A stretch of 64,000 nt of DNA, from positions 434,001 through 498,000 of the forward strand of contig JAMWBK010000004.1 of the NCBI GenBank assembly GCA_029953675.1, read 5' to 3'. The notes under the pieces are model-generated. The model searched no databases. It was not told the DNA's origin and saw only the letters and a program-made list of their open reading frames with translations. Shown here in pieces: positions 32,736 to 45,271 of this stretch; position 1 is the stretch's first letter; each line of letters opens with the position of its first letter. Both the position numbers and the translations under genes were made by a program. Origin of the DNA: Rhodosorus marinus. Taxonomy: Eukaryota > Rhodophyta > Stylonematophyceae > Stylonematales > Stylonemataceae.

Positions 32736-35700
32736 TTATACAATAGAATACTTTCCATACTGAGGTTTCTCTTCCGGCCGTGACAGTGCCGCTTCGTCCA
32801 ACCTTCTCTTAATCTCCGACCTCGCGGTCTTAACCGATGATTCATCTGGCCCTTCTATTAGCAAATACAACTTCCTCTCCCCAGCCGCCGGATTCCTAAC
32901 GCACAACGCACATTCGAAACACGAGATCTTTTGTTCAATCCAATCCATTCCATGTACTCCTTTCAAACGCAGAACCGGATCGCCGTCCCAGAAGGAAGCA
33001 TACCTGCCAGGCGGGTAGAACAGTCCTTTGGTTGTCGTGGCACAGTTTGTAAACTCTTCAATGTCCGCGAGTGAATTCTTATGGGTCACCTGATAGTTGC
33101 AGTTACAAAGCATCCCCCGTGGGTTAGAGAAGGGAAAATCAATGAGCACCTCGCTGAGTTGTACCTACCTTCCATCGAGCGTGTTGAGGGTAATCGTTGA
33201 TCTCCAACTCTGTATACTTTCGAAGCGGCTCGTCGTCTTCCTCCGGTTCGGGTTGCTCTACTGGTGCAGCGGCTGCATGACCGAGTCGAAGGTTGATCTC
33301 CGCTGCTGCTTTCGCGGCGGCACTTTGCTCTGCAGACGCGGGGGTAGCAGCTGCGGGCGCTTGCTTCACTGGTTGTTGGGGAGCACTGGGCTGCGGCTAC
33401 ACATAGACGCAACAGATTAGGGGCATGATCTCTAATCAGTTTGGAGGCCTCGAGCAAAAGGATTGTCAGCAAACCGCAAAAACACGTACCCTTGGGGCTG
33501 GTTTGGCGGCCAAGTTGGAGAGCACACTCGCGATTTGTCGAGCGACGATATCTCCCTTCCTCTTCGGATCCACAACCCCTTCCTTCTCAACCTGCTGTTT
33601 TTTCAGCTCGATCTGAGCGCGTACCAATTCACCGTTGTTTGAACCCAAGCTCTCACTCAAAACCTTCTTCGATCCGTCTGGGTTTGTCAACACTGCAGCG
33701 GCGTTGGTGCTCAACGCTTCATTCTTCGCTGTCGCTTGGTCATCGGCTATGGCGCAGAGAATAAAAACGCTCCCTCAACTCAGTCGATGCCAAACGGACA
33801 GTGGATCGTCCACACTTTCACTAAGCTCACCCCTGTTCTGTCCTGATGAGTCCCTCTTTACGTCCTTGATAATAGGCTCATCTTCTTCGTCATCCTTCTT
33901 CTCCGTGCTCTTCACGGCGACGCCATACTCCTCAGCTTGAAGCTTCTTAATTGCAACGTTAGCCTGGTTTTATCCCACAGAAAATAGATGCGATTAGTGT
34001 TGGCATTGATATCGATACGGGTTGGAGGAAAGATGGCCTTTTCTTACGTTTTCCTCGTCTTCAGTGAACTTGAAGCCCTTGCCACCATATCCGGAACCAG
34101 CACCGTGCTTGACAATTCCGGCCTTCCTCTTCTCAGAGAATCCGTCCGCCAGCTTCTGGAGTTCCTCCGGAACAGCCGCTTTCGCAACCTCCTCCAGCTT
34201 TAGCTCCTCCTTTTTCTTGTTAGGATTGGCGTCCTCCACAGCCTTCTTAGCTGAAAGCTCAAGCGCTTTCACGAGCTCACCCGCGTGAATATCCTAAGAG
34301 TTTCCGGCGTTTTCGGGCACATGTCAAATCACAGAAGCGTCCTCAATCGATTCGGATTGTGGCGCAAGGAAGTTCACCTGTTCTTTCGTAATAAAAGTGT
34401 AGGCTGTGCCCTGGTTGCCTGCACGTCCTGTTCGTCCGACACGGTGAACGTAGTCTTCGTAGTGATTCGGAACGTCATAGTTGACCACCACACGTAGATG
34501 CTTGACATCCAAACCCCTCGCGGCTACGCTAGTTGCTACTAGGAGGTCCACAACTTGATTCTTGAAGTCAACGATTGCGGAATCCCGATCATCCTGGTCC
34601 ATGCCTCCGTGTAGAGACAGACATCGTTGCCTGCGTAGCAAGGCACAGTTAGAGAGCGTTCCAATATGGAGACCGGTTCAGTTCGACCAGAATTCAAGCG
34701 GTCTAGGAGAACAAATGGAGTTTGTCATACCCAGTGCGCGCGAGATCTCGGAATATTCTATCAGCTGACTCCTGCCTCTCGACAAAAACGAGGATCGAGC
34801 CTTTTCCTTGCCACTCTGAAATTATATCTAACAACCGACTCAACTTCTTGTCTTCATCGATAACTTCAACGTGCTGTTCGATGGTCGCTGAAGCAACGCT
34901 GTTTCCCCCCACCGTTATTTCAACCGGCGCCTTGAGAATCCTGCGAGCGAGAAATTCCACCTGCGCTTTCAAAGAGCCCGGAAACGCATTAGGGGTACTG
35001 CGTTCCGGATATAGATCCATTCAAGACAGCAAGACCTTAGGCAGCAAGTTGCACACCTGAGATGGAAAAGTAGCAGAGAACATAACTGTCTGCCGTTTGG
35101 GCCGAACGTTTTCGACTATCCTCGTAATCTGAGGTTCAAAGCCCATGTCAAACATCCGATCAGCTTCATCGAGTACGACAAAAGTAACCCGAGCGAGGTT
35201 GGTAATTCTGCCCTGGTTCATTGCGAGCAAATCAATCATTCTTCCAGGTGTGCATACGATGACATCCGCTCCACGTTTCAGGTCAGAAATCTGCTCTCCA
35301 ACCCCAGAACCTCCATACGCACAGACGCATTTGAACCCCATCGCCTTGCAAAATCTTCGGGCTTCGCCGTATATCTGCATCGCAAGCTCCCTTGTTGGAG
35401 CAATGATCAGTCCAACAGGTCCCTCTCCAGGCGCCACCCTCGGCTGTGAAGAGACGTAAACATGTTTCGAAAGAATGAGAAACCATGCGCTACCGAGCTA
35501 CACACAGTTTCAAGGGGGCAACCCTTACCTGAGCCGCCACGTGTCTCATCATTGGTAGCAAGAAGGACAGAGTTTTGCCTGACCCGGTCTTGGCTACGCC
35601 GATGACATCCCGTCCACTCATGATGCACGGAATTGCCTGAGCTTGTATTGGCGTTGGCTTCTCGTACTTCAGCTTAATAATAATCTCCAATACCTTGGAC

Positions 35701-37341
35701 GGTAGCCCACACTGTCCCCACGTCTTCACCGGTCTGGGACATCGCTTTCCACGTATCTTGATCCCACCCAACTCTTTTCGATAGCGCGCAACCTGTGAAT
35801 GAAAGCGGTTGGAGAAGCGAGCGAAGCGCGCATGCGTCAGTGATTGCGGGTTTTCAAATCCAGAAGAATCATTGCTCGAGAGATCACCTGCTCGTCTGTC
35901 ATTCGAGTGAGCTCCGCTGACTCGATGTAGAATGCCTTCTTCACTTCCTCATAGTTCATTGCAGAGTGATTGATTTTCTCATATGTCGGTCGCTTCTTTC
36001 TAAGTTTCGTGAGCCAACTTTCTTCCTCCTCCTCCTCTTCAACAACAAAGTCCTCCTCCTCATCCGATGCAGCCTTCCGAATACCTCCGGCGTCATCATC
36101 GTCAGAGAGAAGCCTTCCAGTGCCTTCTACTTTTTCCCAAAGGACGAAATTCACCACAGGGCTCTTAGTACCGGTGCGAAAAGTTTCACCCAATGAAACC
36201 ATACATTAACCACGGTGACAACTGCCTTACCTGCTTCCTCCTTTGAGTTCGTGACTTGAACTTGCTTCTCAATATTGTTCATAAACGCATCCAGAGTATC
36301 CTCATCGTCACCAGCTTGCTCAGCCGAATCAACCATAATCTCATCAGTCTTAGCTCCATTCGCAGCGCTGGGTGATATGGCAGCAGCGGTTTCTCTCGCT
36401 TTGCTGGCGTCGTTAACCACTTCAACCTCCTCGTCCTCCGCGTCGGAAAGGCCGACAAACTTCTTCTTGTTCTTCTGGAGCTGTTCTTCAAGTCCAGCAT
36501 CGTCGTCGTCCTCGTCACCTAGCGTATGTTGAGGGGGGATGCGTGCTGATGTTTTCAGCCATCCAAACCATATTGGATCGGAAAGCTTGGCGTCCACGCT
36601 AATAAGGCTTGCTGCTCACCTCCAAAAAAGCCGCGAATAGGCTTGGCTCTTTTCTGCTTGAATTTGGTCGTGGCAGGACGATAGTCGGGCGGCTTCGAGA
36701 ACCTGTCAATCTCCGTCCGATTGTCGACCTTGATGGTATCCTTAGCCTGGCTTTCTGCGGGTGGGACAGACTGCTTGTCCCCGATAGCGTCCTGCTTTTG
36801 ATTCTTCTCACTCTCCCGCAGGCCCCCGTTAACCTCTGCCGGTTTTACTACTTCAGATGCCTTTTCTTGCGGGCTCAACTTTGCGTTGGTCGGAGGTGGC
36901 TGCGGACCATGAGCCTCATCGTCTTCAGATGGGCTGCTTCTTCTGTCTCTACGTCGTGATCCCTAAGAAAAACAGACAAAAACGGCGTTTTAGACCTCCC
37001 AGAAAGTCTAATAAAAAAGTATTGGCACTGAATTTGGCGTTTACCTTTCTGTCCGATTCCTCTCGCTCACTTCTGTGTCGTCTGCGCCTTCGATCTCTTG
37101 ACCTACTTCTAGATCGACTCGGGCTATAATCTCTTCGGCTGCCTTTCCTCGAACGCCCATCTCTCTCTCCACTATAAGACCTTCTTCTATGCCTGCTTCT
37201 CTTCCTCGACCTCTCCCGAGGCAGATCCCGGGACCCTCGCCGATCAGTTGAAATCGACCGAGACCGAGACCGAGAACTAGTATGTCGACTCCTACTTGAT
37301 CGATGGTAGTCCTTTCTAGATGAATAGTCGTCTCGACCCAT
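32736..37341 (-). CDS. PRP5: Spliceosomal DEAD-box ATPase PRP5/DDX46
   Basis: About 13 exons run from ATG 37341 to the stop at 32736-32738. The first introns are 37044-36963 and about 36619-36522. Exon 1 is an Arg/Ser-rich domain ([20 protein letters not shown]). A long acidic linker follows, then the helicase core: [67 protein letters not shown] and [10 protein letters not shown]. The C-terminal exons hold [13 protein letters not shown] and an ITTRG-like region ([15 protein letters not shown]), which is the DDX46/PRP5 tail rather than a generic DEAD-box tail. PRP5 remodels the U2 snRNP for branch-site recognition. The DEAD motif is intact. The N-terminal RS domain matches animal DDX46 more than yeast Prp5. 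Internal exon borders are approximate. Confidence 0.93.
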
Positions 37342-38289
37342 CTTTGTTCCTATAAACTTCAGACTGAACGACTTATGTGAACTCCCCACACGCTCCCACT
37401 CCAGACCTCAAGCCCAAAAGTCATCAAAACCCAACCAAGTAACTAGAAAAACACCGTTTTTACCTACTTAGACAGCTTTTCGGGGGTCACGTTCATTCTA
37501 CTGGGGAACAAGGATGGCTAGGTTGTTTTCAAGTGAAACTGCAGGCTTCTTTATGGTATTCATAGTCTATACGTATCATCTAGAGCCGTGACTGAACAGT
37601 ACGAGCAGTCATCGCCAATCAGGACCCGCAGCCGTTGGGAGTGAACGGCTGCCTTTCCAAGGTGTGGAGCGTCGGAAGCAAGAACGAAATGTCCATCTGA
37701 ACAGACCCCAAGATCCTATATATGATGAGATATTCTGTCTATAATCTTCACCTGCTCACGTCAGTACGAGTCCTCGTCGATGACGGCGACGTTCGCTGTT
37801 GCCGAAAGGAAACGAACAGGCGGGGGCAGCCGAGTGGAACCATTCTGACAGGAACAAGCCGTACGTGCTTGACAATATCCAGTTCCACATAGCACGTTCT
37901 CTATCCTCATTTTACCGGCTGCCACTTTGTCTTCAACGTCGTTGCTGCCTCGTTCGGAGTCTATATGGCAATCTCAATCACCGAAAACACTTCAGGGTCA
38001 TCAACCCAACCAAATCAATCATTACAGAATATATTGATTGATATACCCGTAATGATTGCTTTCAGAAGTTCAGGTGTCATGAGCCGGTATTCTTTGGCCT
38101 GGAGATATTTCATGCTAGACGAATTTTCGGTTGCCTAGACATTAGATAAAGCGCTTGGATCGTGGGCTTGAGGAGGATGGGGGAGGAAGATGGGCTGCTG
38201 AGATTTGGACTGTTTCCCCTTTGTTCATTTGCTTTTATCGCTAGCCTTTTAATTGGATTTTTTTTCCTTAAGACGCTCCTTGGGCTTGA
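37342..38289. other. Divergent intergenic region upstream of PRP5
   Basis: No gene was recognised. A 20-nt near-palindrome around ATCAATCATT...AATGATTG lies at about 38015-38055. Confidence 0.4.
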
Positions 38290-38291
38290 GG

Positions 38292-39418
38292 ATGGATAGG
38301 AAAGGTCAGGGCGATTGTACGGATAGGACGACAAGTTGTCGTGGTGGTTCGTCAAGGTATGGTGACGCTCCACGGTCGTTTTTTTCCGCCCCTGTGCGTC
38401 CTCCGATGCGAGAGGGGGATCCTACCGAGTACTCAAGACCGGTTCCAATGAGTGATCGACGTTCGGGGCCTCCGAATACCCGCTTGGGAGGCTTTCACTG
38501 TGTTCTTTCTTCAGGGCTGCCCGTGCAGAGCTCACTTAGTGAAGATTTGGTGAGAAGGACTGCTACCTAGAGGCCTCCGTGTTCTGTTGAAATATCGCTT
38601 CGCTCACCTCAGTACTTCAAATTCAAGAGGAGGAGGGACCTATTTCCTCGAAGCCAAAGCAACCCGGGCAGGAAGGACTCGGCTCTACCCAAGCACGAGT
38701 CTCCAAGCCAGGATCGCAGCCAGCAAGAACGGCCTTCTGGTACAATGGTCCGTGTGCAGGATCAGCGTCAACTGATTATGATCAAGGACCACTTGGAAAG
38801 GTTGGCCGCCAGCCCCTATCTGCTCCCTCACAGAAAAAGTGGAAACGGGGTTTGTCACCGATAGGAAGCTCAACTAACATCGTAAGAGAAATGTTCATCA
38901 GGATATCCGCCTCCGTAGAGGTTCTTTCAGCGAAGATTCATGACCTGCAAAATTCCAAGTCCGCATTTCTTGAAACACGTTTTAACCAATCACACGCTGA
39001 CTTGGAGCAAAGACTGGACGATCTTATTGCCAAGAGTCTTGCGGTATCGCGTGTCCACAGGCCATCACCATGTGCAGTCCATGGCTACACGTTTACTGCC
39101 TTGAATGTTCCTGAAACTTACATTCAGAACTCGGACTTGCCTTAGAATCAATCGGTGCAGATCAAGGCTGAGACTGCAGCCATTTTTGCTAGAAGCGCAT
39201 CAGAGCTCGAGAGAAAACTGCAAGCGCTCCTACAAGACCTACCTGCACGCAACTGGCAGGTCTTGGAAGACTCTCCAGTGACTCTTTCAACCTCCAGAGA
39301 TATATTTGAGGAGGTAGTCGGCATTTCAGACATAGTCGTGAAACGTAACCACAAAACTAATCCAGCGAGCACGGTGACCGCAGGATTCTCTGTCCGCAGC
39401 TTGGGAGACCTGCTCTGA
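38292..39418 (+). CDS. Possible multi-exon coiled-coil protein, unidentified
   Basis: Open frames on the plus strand can be linked through plausible GT-AG sites. A first exon (MDRKGQGDCTDRTT...) has a GTGAGA donor near 38549 and an acceptor after CTCACCTCAG at 38611. Two middle exons include a helical stretch with heptads (REMFIRISASVEVL, HADLEQRLDDLIAK). A last exon after TTGCCTTAG at 39145 ends in SVRSLGDLL at 39418. The protein would be Arg/Ser-rich in its first half and coiled coil in its second. One junction (near 38740-38833) needs a weak donor. No family is recognised. Confidence 0.35.
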
Positions 39419-40046
39419 TGACCGCTGATTGAGACTATGAAAATACAACTGCTGCGCTCTTGTCAGTGGACACGCCCATAATTCTGGACGTTTATGATTT
39501 CGGCGGTTTATAACTTCGCTAATTGGGATCGGCGGCCTCGCGACCGCGGAAATCGTACATGTTCAGGGCCTTCGTTAGAACTCGGCTGCTAGATAAGACT
39601 TTTAGCACTCGATTTTGCTATCTTTCCAGACAAGACAAGAGGCTCTAGGTAAAAACCGAAGCAGAATTTTGAAGTCTTTGAACGATTCTCGCACCCTCCC
39701 GTTTGTTTTAGCACCTGGAGAGTGGATCTCGTTCCGTCTGGCAGCTTTCGACGATCAAAAGCGCGTAGGATGGCATATGCAAGAAAATGAGTGAGCGATT
39801 GCTGTAGTCATATCGTCTAAGTAGAGGGGGTTCGGTATTCAAAAACCTGTCAATTTGGGGAAGAACGAATCGATGATGACTAGAAGTGAAGCTACCGGAT
39901 TCGCTGAGAACGATTGCGGGTTAACGTTCGGGTTACAGTTCCGATGTGGAGGAAAAGGACGCTGAGTAGGGAAAAGGCTGGTCTCTGGTGAAGGTTCTTG
40001 AACAAGGACGTGTTATTACGTCCAGGAAGTGGAAATTTGCCTGCGA
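39419..40046. other. Intergenic, nothing supported
   Basis: Upstream of the phosphatase-like gene. No motif was recognised. Confidence 0.5.
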
Positions 40047-40877
40047 ATGATGACGGCTCCTCCACTCATACCTCCTTTGAGGTTTCAGATCGTGGAGGAG
40101 AATCTGTACCGCGGGGCTTTTCCGTCTCTTAAGAACTATCGATTTCTTCGAAGGTTGAAGCTTAAGACGATCATTTCTCTTACCCCGGGAGACGTGTCTT
40201 CGGCTGATATTCGAGAATTCAATTCTCATGAGGACTTGAGGGACTTTTGTCAAAATGAAGGGGTCAAGCTCATTCATTTCAACGTCGCCAAGCATGCTGG
40301 CATGGTGATGATGACTCCCAATCTCGTCGCTCGAGTGGTGTCCTTGATGATCCGGGTGGAAAACTATCCCCTCTACGTTCACTGTCGAGATGGGGGCAAT
40401 AACACTGGCCTGGTCATCATGGTTCTGAGGCGACTGCAGAACTGGAATCTGTCCTCAATTTTCATCGAGTTTATGAGACACCTAAAAGCTTCTGAAACTC
40501 TGTCTAGGGAAGAGTCCCAGTTCGTAGAATCGTTCCGAGCTGTGATCGATGTACCACCAACTATACCAAAGTGGCTCTGGCAGGGAAGAGTTCCTACATA
40601 CCATCCGACCATGCAGCTGAATATAATATCCCCGCCTCCGTCCAAAGTCCCAAAGTCGCCATCAAACAAGGAGACGACTCGGCGACGGCAGGAGATCATG
40701 CAAGACATCACCAAGGGCTCGAAGAGAGTTGAGACCAGCCTCATCCGCGGGCTGCTTCTGGCTAACGGGAGGAAGTCCGACGATCCTCGCTCCGGAAAGG
40801 AACAGTCACAGTCGCGACTGATTCAGGGTCTCGGCTTGGAGGGGCTCTACCCTTTGACGAGGAGATCCGGGCGATAA
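40047..40877 (+). CDS. Siw14/Oca-family tyrosine phosphatase-like protein lacking the catalytic Arg
   Basis: This is a single exon of 276 residues from ATG 40047 (an upstream open stretch has no ATG). The fold signature of atypical dual-specificity phosphatases of the Siw14/Oca group is clear: PPLRFQIVEENLYRGAFPSL, LKTIISLTPGD, then YPLYVHCRDGGNNTGLVIMV and RRLQNW. In active members the loop is HCX5R. Here it is Cys113 followed by RDGGN and then Asn119 in place of Arg. The nucleophile remains but the phosphate-binding Arg is missing, as in some Oca-type proteins thought to be inactive. A basic low-complexity C-terminal tail (about 100 residues) follows. It is likely a pseudophosphatase or a phosphoinositide-binding relative, and the partner is unknown. 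Confidence 0.8.
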   Translation: MMTAPPLIPPLRFQIVEENLYRGAFPSLKNYRFLRRLKLKTIISLTPGDVSSADIREFNSHEDLRDFCQNEGVKLIHFNVAKHAGMVMMTPNLVARVVSLMIRVENYPLYVHCRDGGNNTGLVIMVLRRLQNWNLSSIFIEFMRHLKASETLSREESQFVESFRAVIDVPPTIPKWLWQGRVPTYHPTMQLNIISPPPSKVPKSPSNKETTRRRQEIMQDITKGSKRVETSLIRGLLLANGRKSDDPRSGKEQSQSRLIQGLGLEGLYPLTRRSGR

Positions 40878-41035
40878 TGGTCTATTCCTGACTCGCCTTG
40901 AACTTTCAGAAAACTGTACAATCACGCTCGGAAGGATTTGGATCAATTGCGCTGTGAAATTTTGGTGTGAGTTGCGAGTGCCCAAGGAACACGCCGAAGA
41001 GTAGCGCTTGAGAACTTTGTACGTTTGACGGTCTT

Positions 41036-42482
41036 TCACGTTCGCAACTCGTACTGGTCCTGGCCTTCGTTTGGGAAACTGTCGTCAAATTCGCTCTCCT
41101 CAGAGTAGTTGCTTGACGCGTATGGATACGAATAGTCGCTTTCAAATCCGTGAGCTGCAGGCCTGCAAGTATTCACAGAAGTCACAGCGGGAATAAAGGT
41201 ACAGGAGGATACCGAGACAAAACATTGTAAGGAGAGTGCTGCGGACGAGCCAAGTGATCCCCTCTCGACCCTCCCCTGGGGGCTGAGGTTGGAATCCACG
41301 CTGAAGATGGGAGCACTTCTGTGAGGAGCTACTTACTCGCAAGAACGTCGTAATCGAGCTAAAACTCGTTCGTTGTATATATAAACAAGAGCATAGAAGA
41401 AGCCCTGAAGACCCGAGCATAGGACGTGGATAACTTTGAGACCAAAGTTGGGGTTTGAGCCGAAGATCTCGTAAATACGATTAATAGTGCTTCCAGTTCT
41501 CACACCAAGGAATACCACTGGGTAGAGACTCGCTTTGAGACCCCTGACAAGCGAGCAAGAGTTGTAAGAACTGAGTCAGTCGACTGGTTTTCACCAAGCC
41601 CTTCCCAGAGGGAAGGTCGGGAAACAATCGACGCGGGGCTATGTAAACTCACCAAACAATCGTTTGCTTGGCAAAGTTTTGCGACTCCGGCCCTCTGCCT
41701 TGGACGTCGAGAGCTCGTTTGTACTTTCCGTAAACAGTCCATATGATGAATACATAGGCAACGCAGTTGATGAGCATGAGGATGAACATGGGAATGTAGA
41801 ACAGGGTGAACCTCCAGGGACCGCTTTCTATCCAACACCAGCCGACATCTTCGGTTTCAGTTTCGAAATGTCCGAAGAACAAGAGCAAAGCTACAGTGAT
41901 CAAAGGGATGCCCTGAAACAGACGAGATGTACCAAGACCAGGGTTAGTACAATCGTTAGCATCTTGAGTGACTGGCTATAGCACGACGTTGAGGCGGGCC
42001 CTACCCAGCACAGCAAGTGATAGGCGGGTAGATACTTGTTGGAGACGATAGGTAGGTCACAGCAAAGCACTTGGTACAATTGGTGAGCGATACAAGTCAC
42101 CCAGAGGAAAGATGCGACGTTGAAAAACTGATTTCCAGCTGCTTCTCCAACACACCATTCCGTTCCCCAGTTTCCTATCTTCAGAGTGAACACTGGCATC
42201 ATCAAACAGCAAAAGCTTAACGGGGAGAAAATAGTTCACAAACGCAAGAAAGGGAAGTCAGTTCTATGGTTCCCAGACTCAGCATTAACAACCGGCCAAA
42301 AGAGAAGCTGATCTGGGGTTGGCATACCTCAACCATAAAACGGGATCGTTAAACCTCCTCTGAGATTTTCTCAAGAAAATATGCGCGAGCAATACTATGA
42401 ACGAAAACGCGAAGGAAATGCCGCCGCAGATTACCATGACAAGGTACAGTTGATCAATCTGGCTTTGACTGAGGTTTGCCAT
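41036..42482 (-). CDS. Seven-transmembrane receptor, cAMP-receptor-like (CAR/CRL) class
   Basis: Five exons, 42482-42328, 42215-42005, 41912-41653, 41543-41337 and 41162-41036, all have GT-AG borders and join in frame to 319 residues. Seven hydrophobic helices are visible, the first at about residues 15-37. Features of the Dictyostelium CAR-like class include NDPVLWL after helix 1, a Cys in the first outer loop (EWCVGEAAGNQFFN), and VGWCWIESGPWRFTLFYIP leading into helix 5. The last helix reads GLQGFFYALVYIYNERV. The two outer cysteines would form the usual disulfide. The cytosolic tail is short and rich in Ser, Tyr and acidic residues, suitable for phosphorylation. Ligand and G protein cannot be inferred. 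Confidence 0.87.
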
Positions 42483-42509
42483 CCTTCCCGAGTCGTGCCG
42501 CACCACCCT

Positions 42510-42800
42510 TTCTCTCTCTCTCTCTATCTCTTTCTCTCTCTCCCAAAGGTTTGAAGCGGTAAAACGCCTTTCAACAAAAATTCCAAAACGATCTAGACCA
42601 CCTCTTCTGCATGTATCAGCGAAGGCAATGAGCTTGCACCCGAATCTACATACACCTTGCTACTATTATCTCTGTCTGTCTCTGTCTGTCTATCTGTCTC
42701 TCTGTCTCTCTCCCGCCAAAGGCTTCAAGAGGCAAATAGCCTTTCAGCAAAAATTCCAAAACAGACCGAAAGCCACTACCTCTTCTACATCTTAAACCCA
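42510..42800. repeat. Tandem duplication with CT/CTGT microsatellites
   Basis: A pyrimidine microsatellite (42512-42542) plus about 60 bp (AAAGGTTTGAAGCGGTAAAA..., CAACAAAAATTCCAAAAC...) is repeated at 42666-42790. There the microsatellite is TCTG/TCTC and the unique part is about 75-80% identical. The spacing is about 155-180 bp. Confidence 0.7.
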
Positions 42801-43874
42801 AAAACGCAAACAAGCTATATTCGTATGCCTTCACTGGTGTCATCTACGATGGTGGTTACAATTGGGAGTAGAAGAAACGGACCTCTTCCAAAGTCATATC
42901 AAGATCTTCCTCAACCTCTTCCCGTCTTTGCCCTCAGCTGAAAAGACAGCACCGTAGTTAAGACAACACTCATGCTCTGCACAAATTCTGTTTCCGTGAC
43001 TGCGGGAAAGGAGGAGAACCATACGGCAGAGTCCATCCGAACCAGAGTTCAGGTTCTCTTCTTGATATCGAACTGGGGTATACCTTGATCACAGGCTAAA
43101 CGCATGTGTCCATTCTATAAGTGGACTTTTACTGTTCATCTGTAAACTGAGCTCGAAAACCGTCGGGCTAGAAACATATATTTGAGGTCGACTTGATGCC
43201 AATGACGAAGATGTCAGTTATGCCACACAGCATGACCCTCACAGTGAATCATAGAGTTTTGAGGAAGCTGATGTAGACCTATGCTTTGAGTGATCTGAAG
43301 AGCCAATGGATAAAGTGACTGTCTTACCAAACCGGCAAAGATGAGGCAAGTGTATATGAATAACTGGACTAGCTAATCGGTTAGCAGCCAAGTCGTGTGC
43401 CTTTCAGATCGGCTTCGTGTGGGGTGGTGTGTGTCCAGTGTCTCGCCTTGCGGTGAATTTCAACTGAAAGCAGTGAGGGTGGTTAGAGAAGTAGGTCGAG
43501 CAGGGTGTTTTCTTGTTCCAGAAAGCCATGCCTCAGGTGACGTCTTTACATCATTCGATTCATTATCGCGATTTCGCCCTTTCAAAAGGAAGAAGAAAGC
43601 ACAACAGACGCCCCGTTCTGTAGCCTGGATGGCGGCGTCCGCGACGCGTCGGAGAAGGGTTGGGTGTCTGCTCAAGAAAGACACGACGGGGTTTCCGAGA
43701 CCGAACCGAGCACCGAAGAGTTTTATGCAACTAAGGAGCGGAGGAAGAACTTCTTCGCGGTGCGGGGAACAAAAATTCGCCTTCGACTGAAAGACAAGCT
43801 AGTTGGCCTCGGCGCTTGGAGCTGATTTTGGTTCTTAGTTGAAGTCATCCTTTCCAACAAAAAGCCGTTTAGTT
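42801..43874. other. Intergenic, nothing supported
   Basis: 3' flank of IDH and upstream of the receptor gene. A 131-codon frame at 43395-43790 (plus) overlaps an open frame on the other strand and has no homology. Confidence 0.45.
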
Positions 43875-45271
43875 TTAGATGTCGATCCTATCGATGATCG
43901 CCTTTGTATAGTCAGAACACGATGAGTTGCCTCCAATGTCCTTCGTCGTGTACTGAAGACAAAAGCAGAGCAAGTTATTTCGGATCAGTAAGTCAGTTGG
44001 ATTCAGCATCTTTGGGCGGGGGACTGGAGGACCTACCTTGGCCTCCTTGAGGACAGAATAGGTGGCCTTGGCGATTTTATCAGCAGTATCATGAAGATCC
44101 ATCGATCTAAGCATCATCAAAGCGCTCATGAGGAGCGCCGTCGGGTTGGCCATATCCATTCCCTGAATATCAGGAGCGGTGCCATGAACAGCTTCTGCCA
44201 TCATACACCCTTTGCCCATGTTTCCGGACGGGGTAAGGCCGAGTCCACCTGAGCGGAGAGCAATTGGTGACGTCCATCAGACCTCGAAGAGGAGAGCTGG
44301 AAGTCTAGGCGGGTTTACGTACCGATAAGACCAGCGCAGAGATCACTGACAATATCACCGTAAAGGTTGGGCATGACCATAACATCCATACGTCCAGGAT
44401 TGGACACGAGATAGCTTGCGGCGTTGTCTATAAGCATCTCCTCGTAATGGATATCTGGGTAGTTCTTCGCGACCTGCTGAGCACAGCTCAGGAACAATCC
44501 GTCGGACATTTTCATGACGCTAGCTTTGTGAACGGCAGTGACCATTCTAAGGCAGCACAAGGTGTGAATTGTTTCTCAGAACGGTCCATAAGTGGAAACC
44601 CGGTTTGTCAACAACTCCGCTCAGATAGCTTACTTTCTCTTATTCGCCCGGGCGTAGGCGAACGCATATTCTGCAACTTTAAGGGATGCGCTCTTCGTAA
44701 TAACCTTTAGGGATTCAACGACACCAGGAGCTACTTCGTGCTCCAATCCACTGTATTCTCCTTCCGTGTTTTCTCGTACTGTGACGACGTCGACATCCTC
44801 TAAGATCGAATACACGCAAACGCATTTGCGGTGGTTAGAAGCATTGGTCTACATTCCGACTAGGTGGTTGGTAGGTCTACGACAATCCTTACGGTACGCA
44901 GTGTTTACGCCTGGAATACTCTTACAAGGTCTTACATTCGCATAAAGTCCTAGTTCCTTCCGAAGGGTCAAGTTCAGCGACCTATACCCTTTCCCGATTG
45001 GCGTTGCCATAGGACCCTTAAGCGCATATCCATTTTTCAAGACGGAATCCAGTGCCTCTCTGCTAACAATATCCTGTCCAGGCTTGACATTATCCACCGA
45101 AATAATATGCTCCTCCCAGGTTATCGGGACCTTGGATGCCTCCAGGATCTCAACTACCGCCGCTGATATTTCCGGCCCAATCCCATGTCCAGGAAAAAGC
45201 GTCGCTCGGAAGGACTTCCCCGCCGATGATGACGATAAACGCCTACCTACAGAATGAAACCTGCTCCCCAT
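43875..45271 (-). CDS. IDH3: Mitochondrial NAD-dependent isocitrate dehydrogenase subunit
   Basis: Five exons, 45271-44893, 44799-44634, 44546-44323, 44248-44037 and 43952-43875, join in frame to 352 residues. The N-terminus [16 protein letters not shown] is a typical mitochondrial targeting peptide (Arg/Ser, no acids). Conserved parts are [12 protein letters not shown] (NAD loop), [18 protein letters not shown] (substrate arginines), [17 protein letters not shown], then [19 protein letters not shown] with the catalytic Lys. [36 protein letters not shown] and [20 protein letters not shown] complete the enzyme. It oxidises isocitrate to 2-oxoglutarate in the citric acid cycle. Residues around the substrate site look like the catalytic (alpha-type) subunit, not the regulatory one. 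Length is normal for the family. Confidence 0.93.

Noticed and set aside
43395-43790. 131-codon open frame on the plus strand
   Set aside because: No homology, overlaps an open frame on the other strand, composition like non-coding sequence, no signal or domain.
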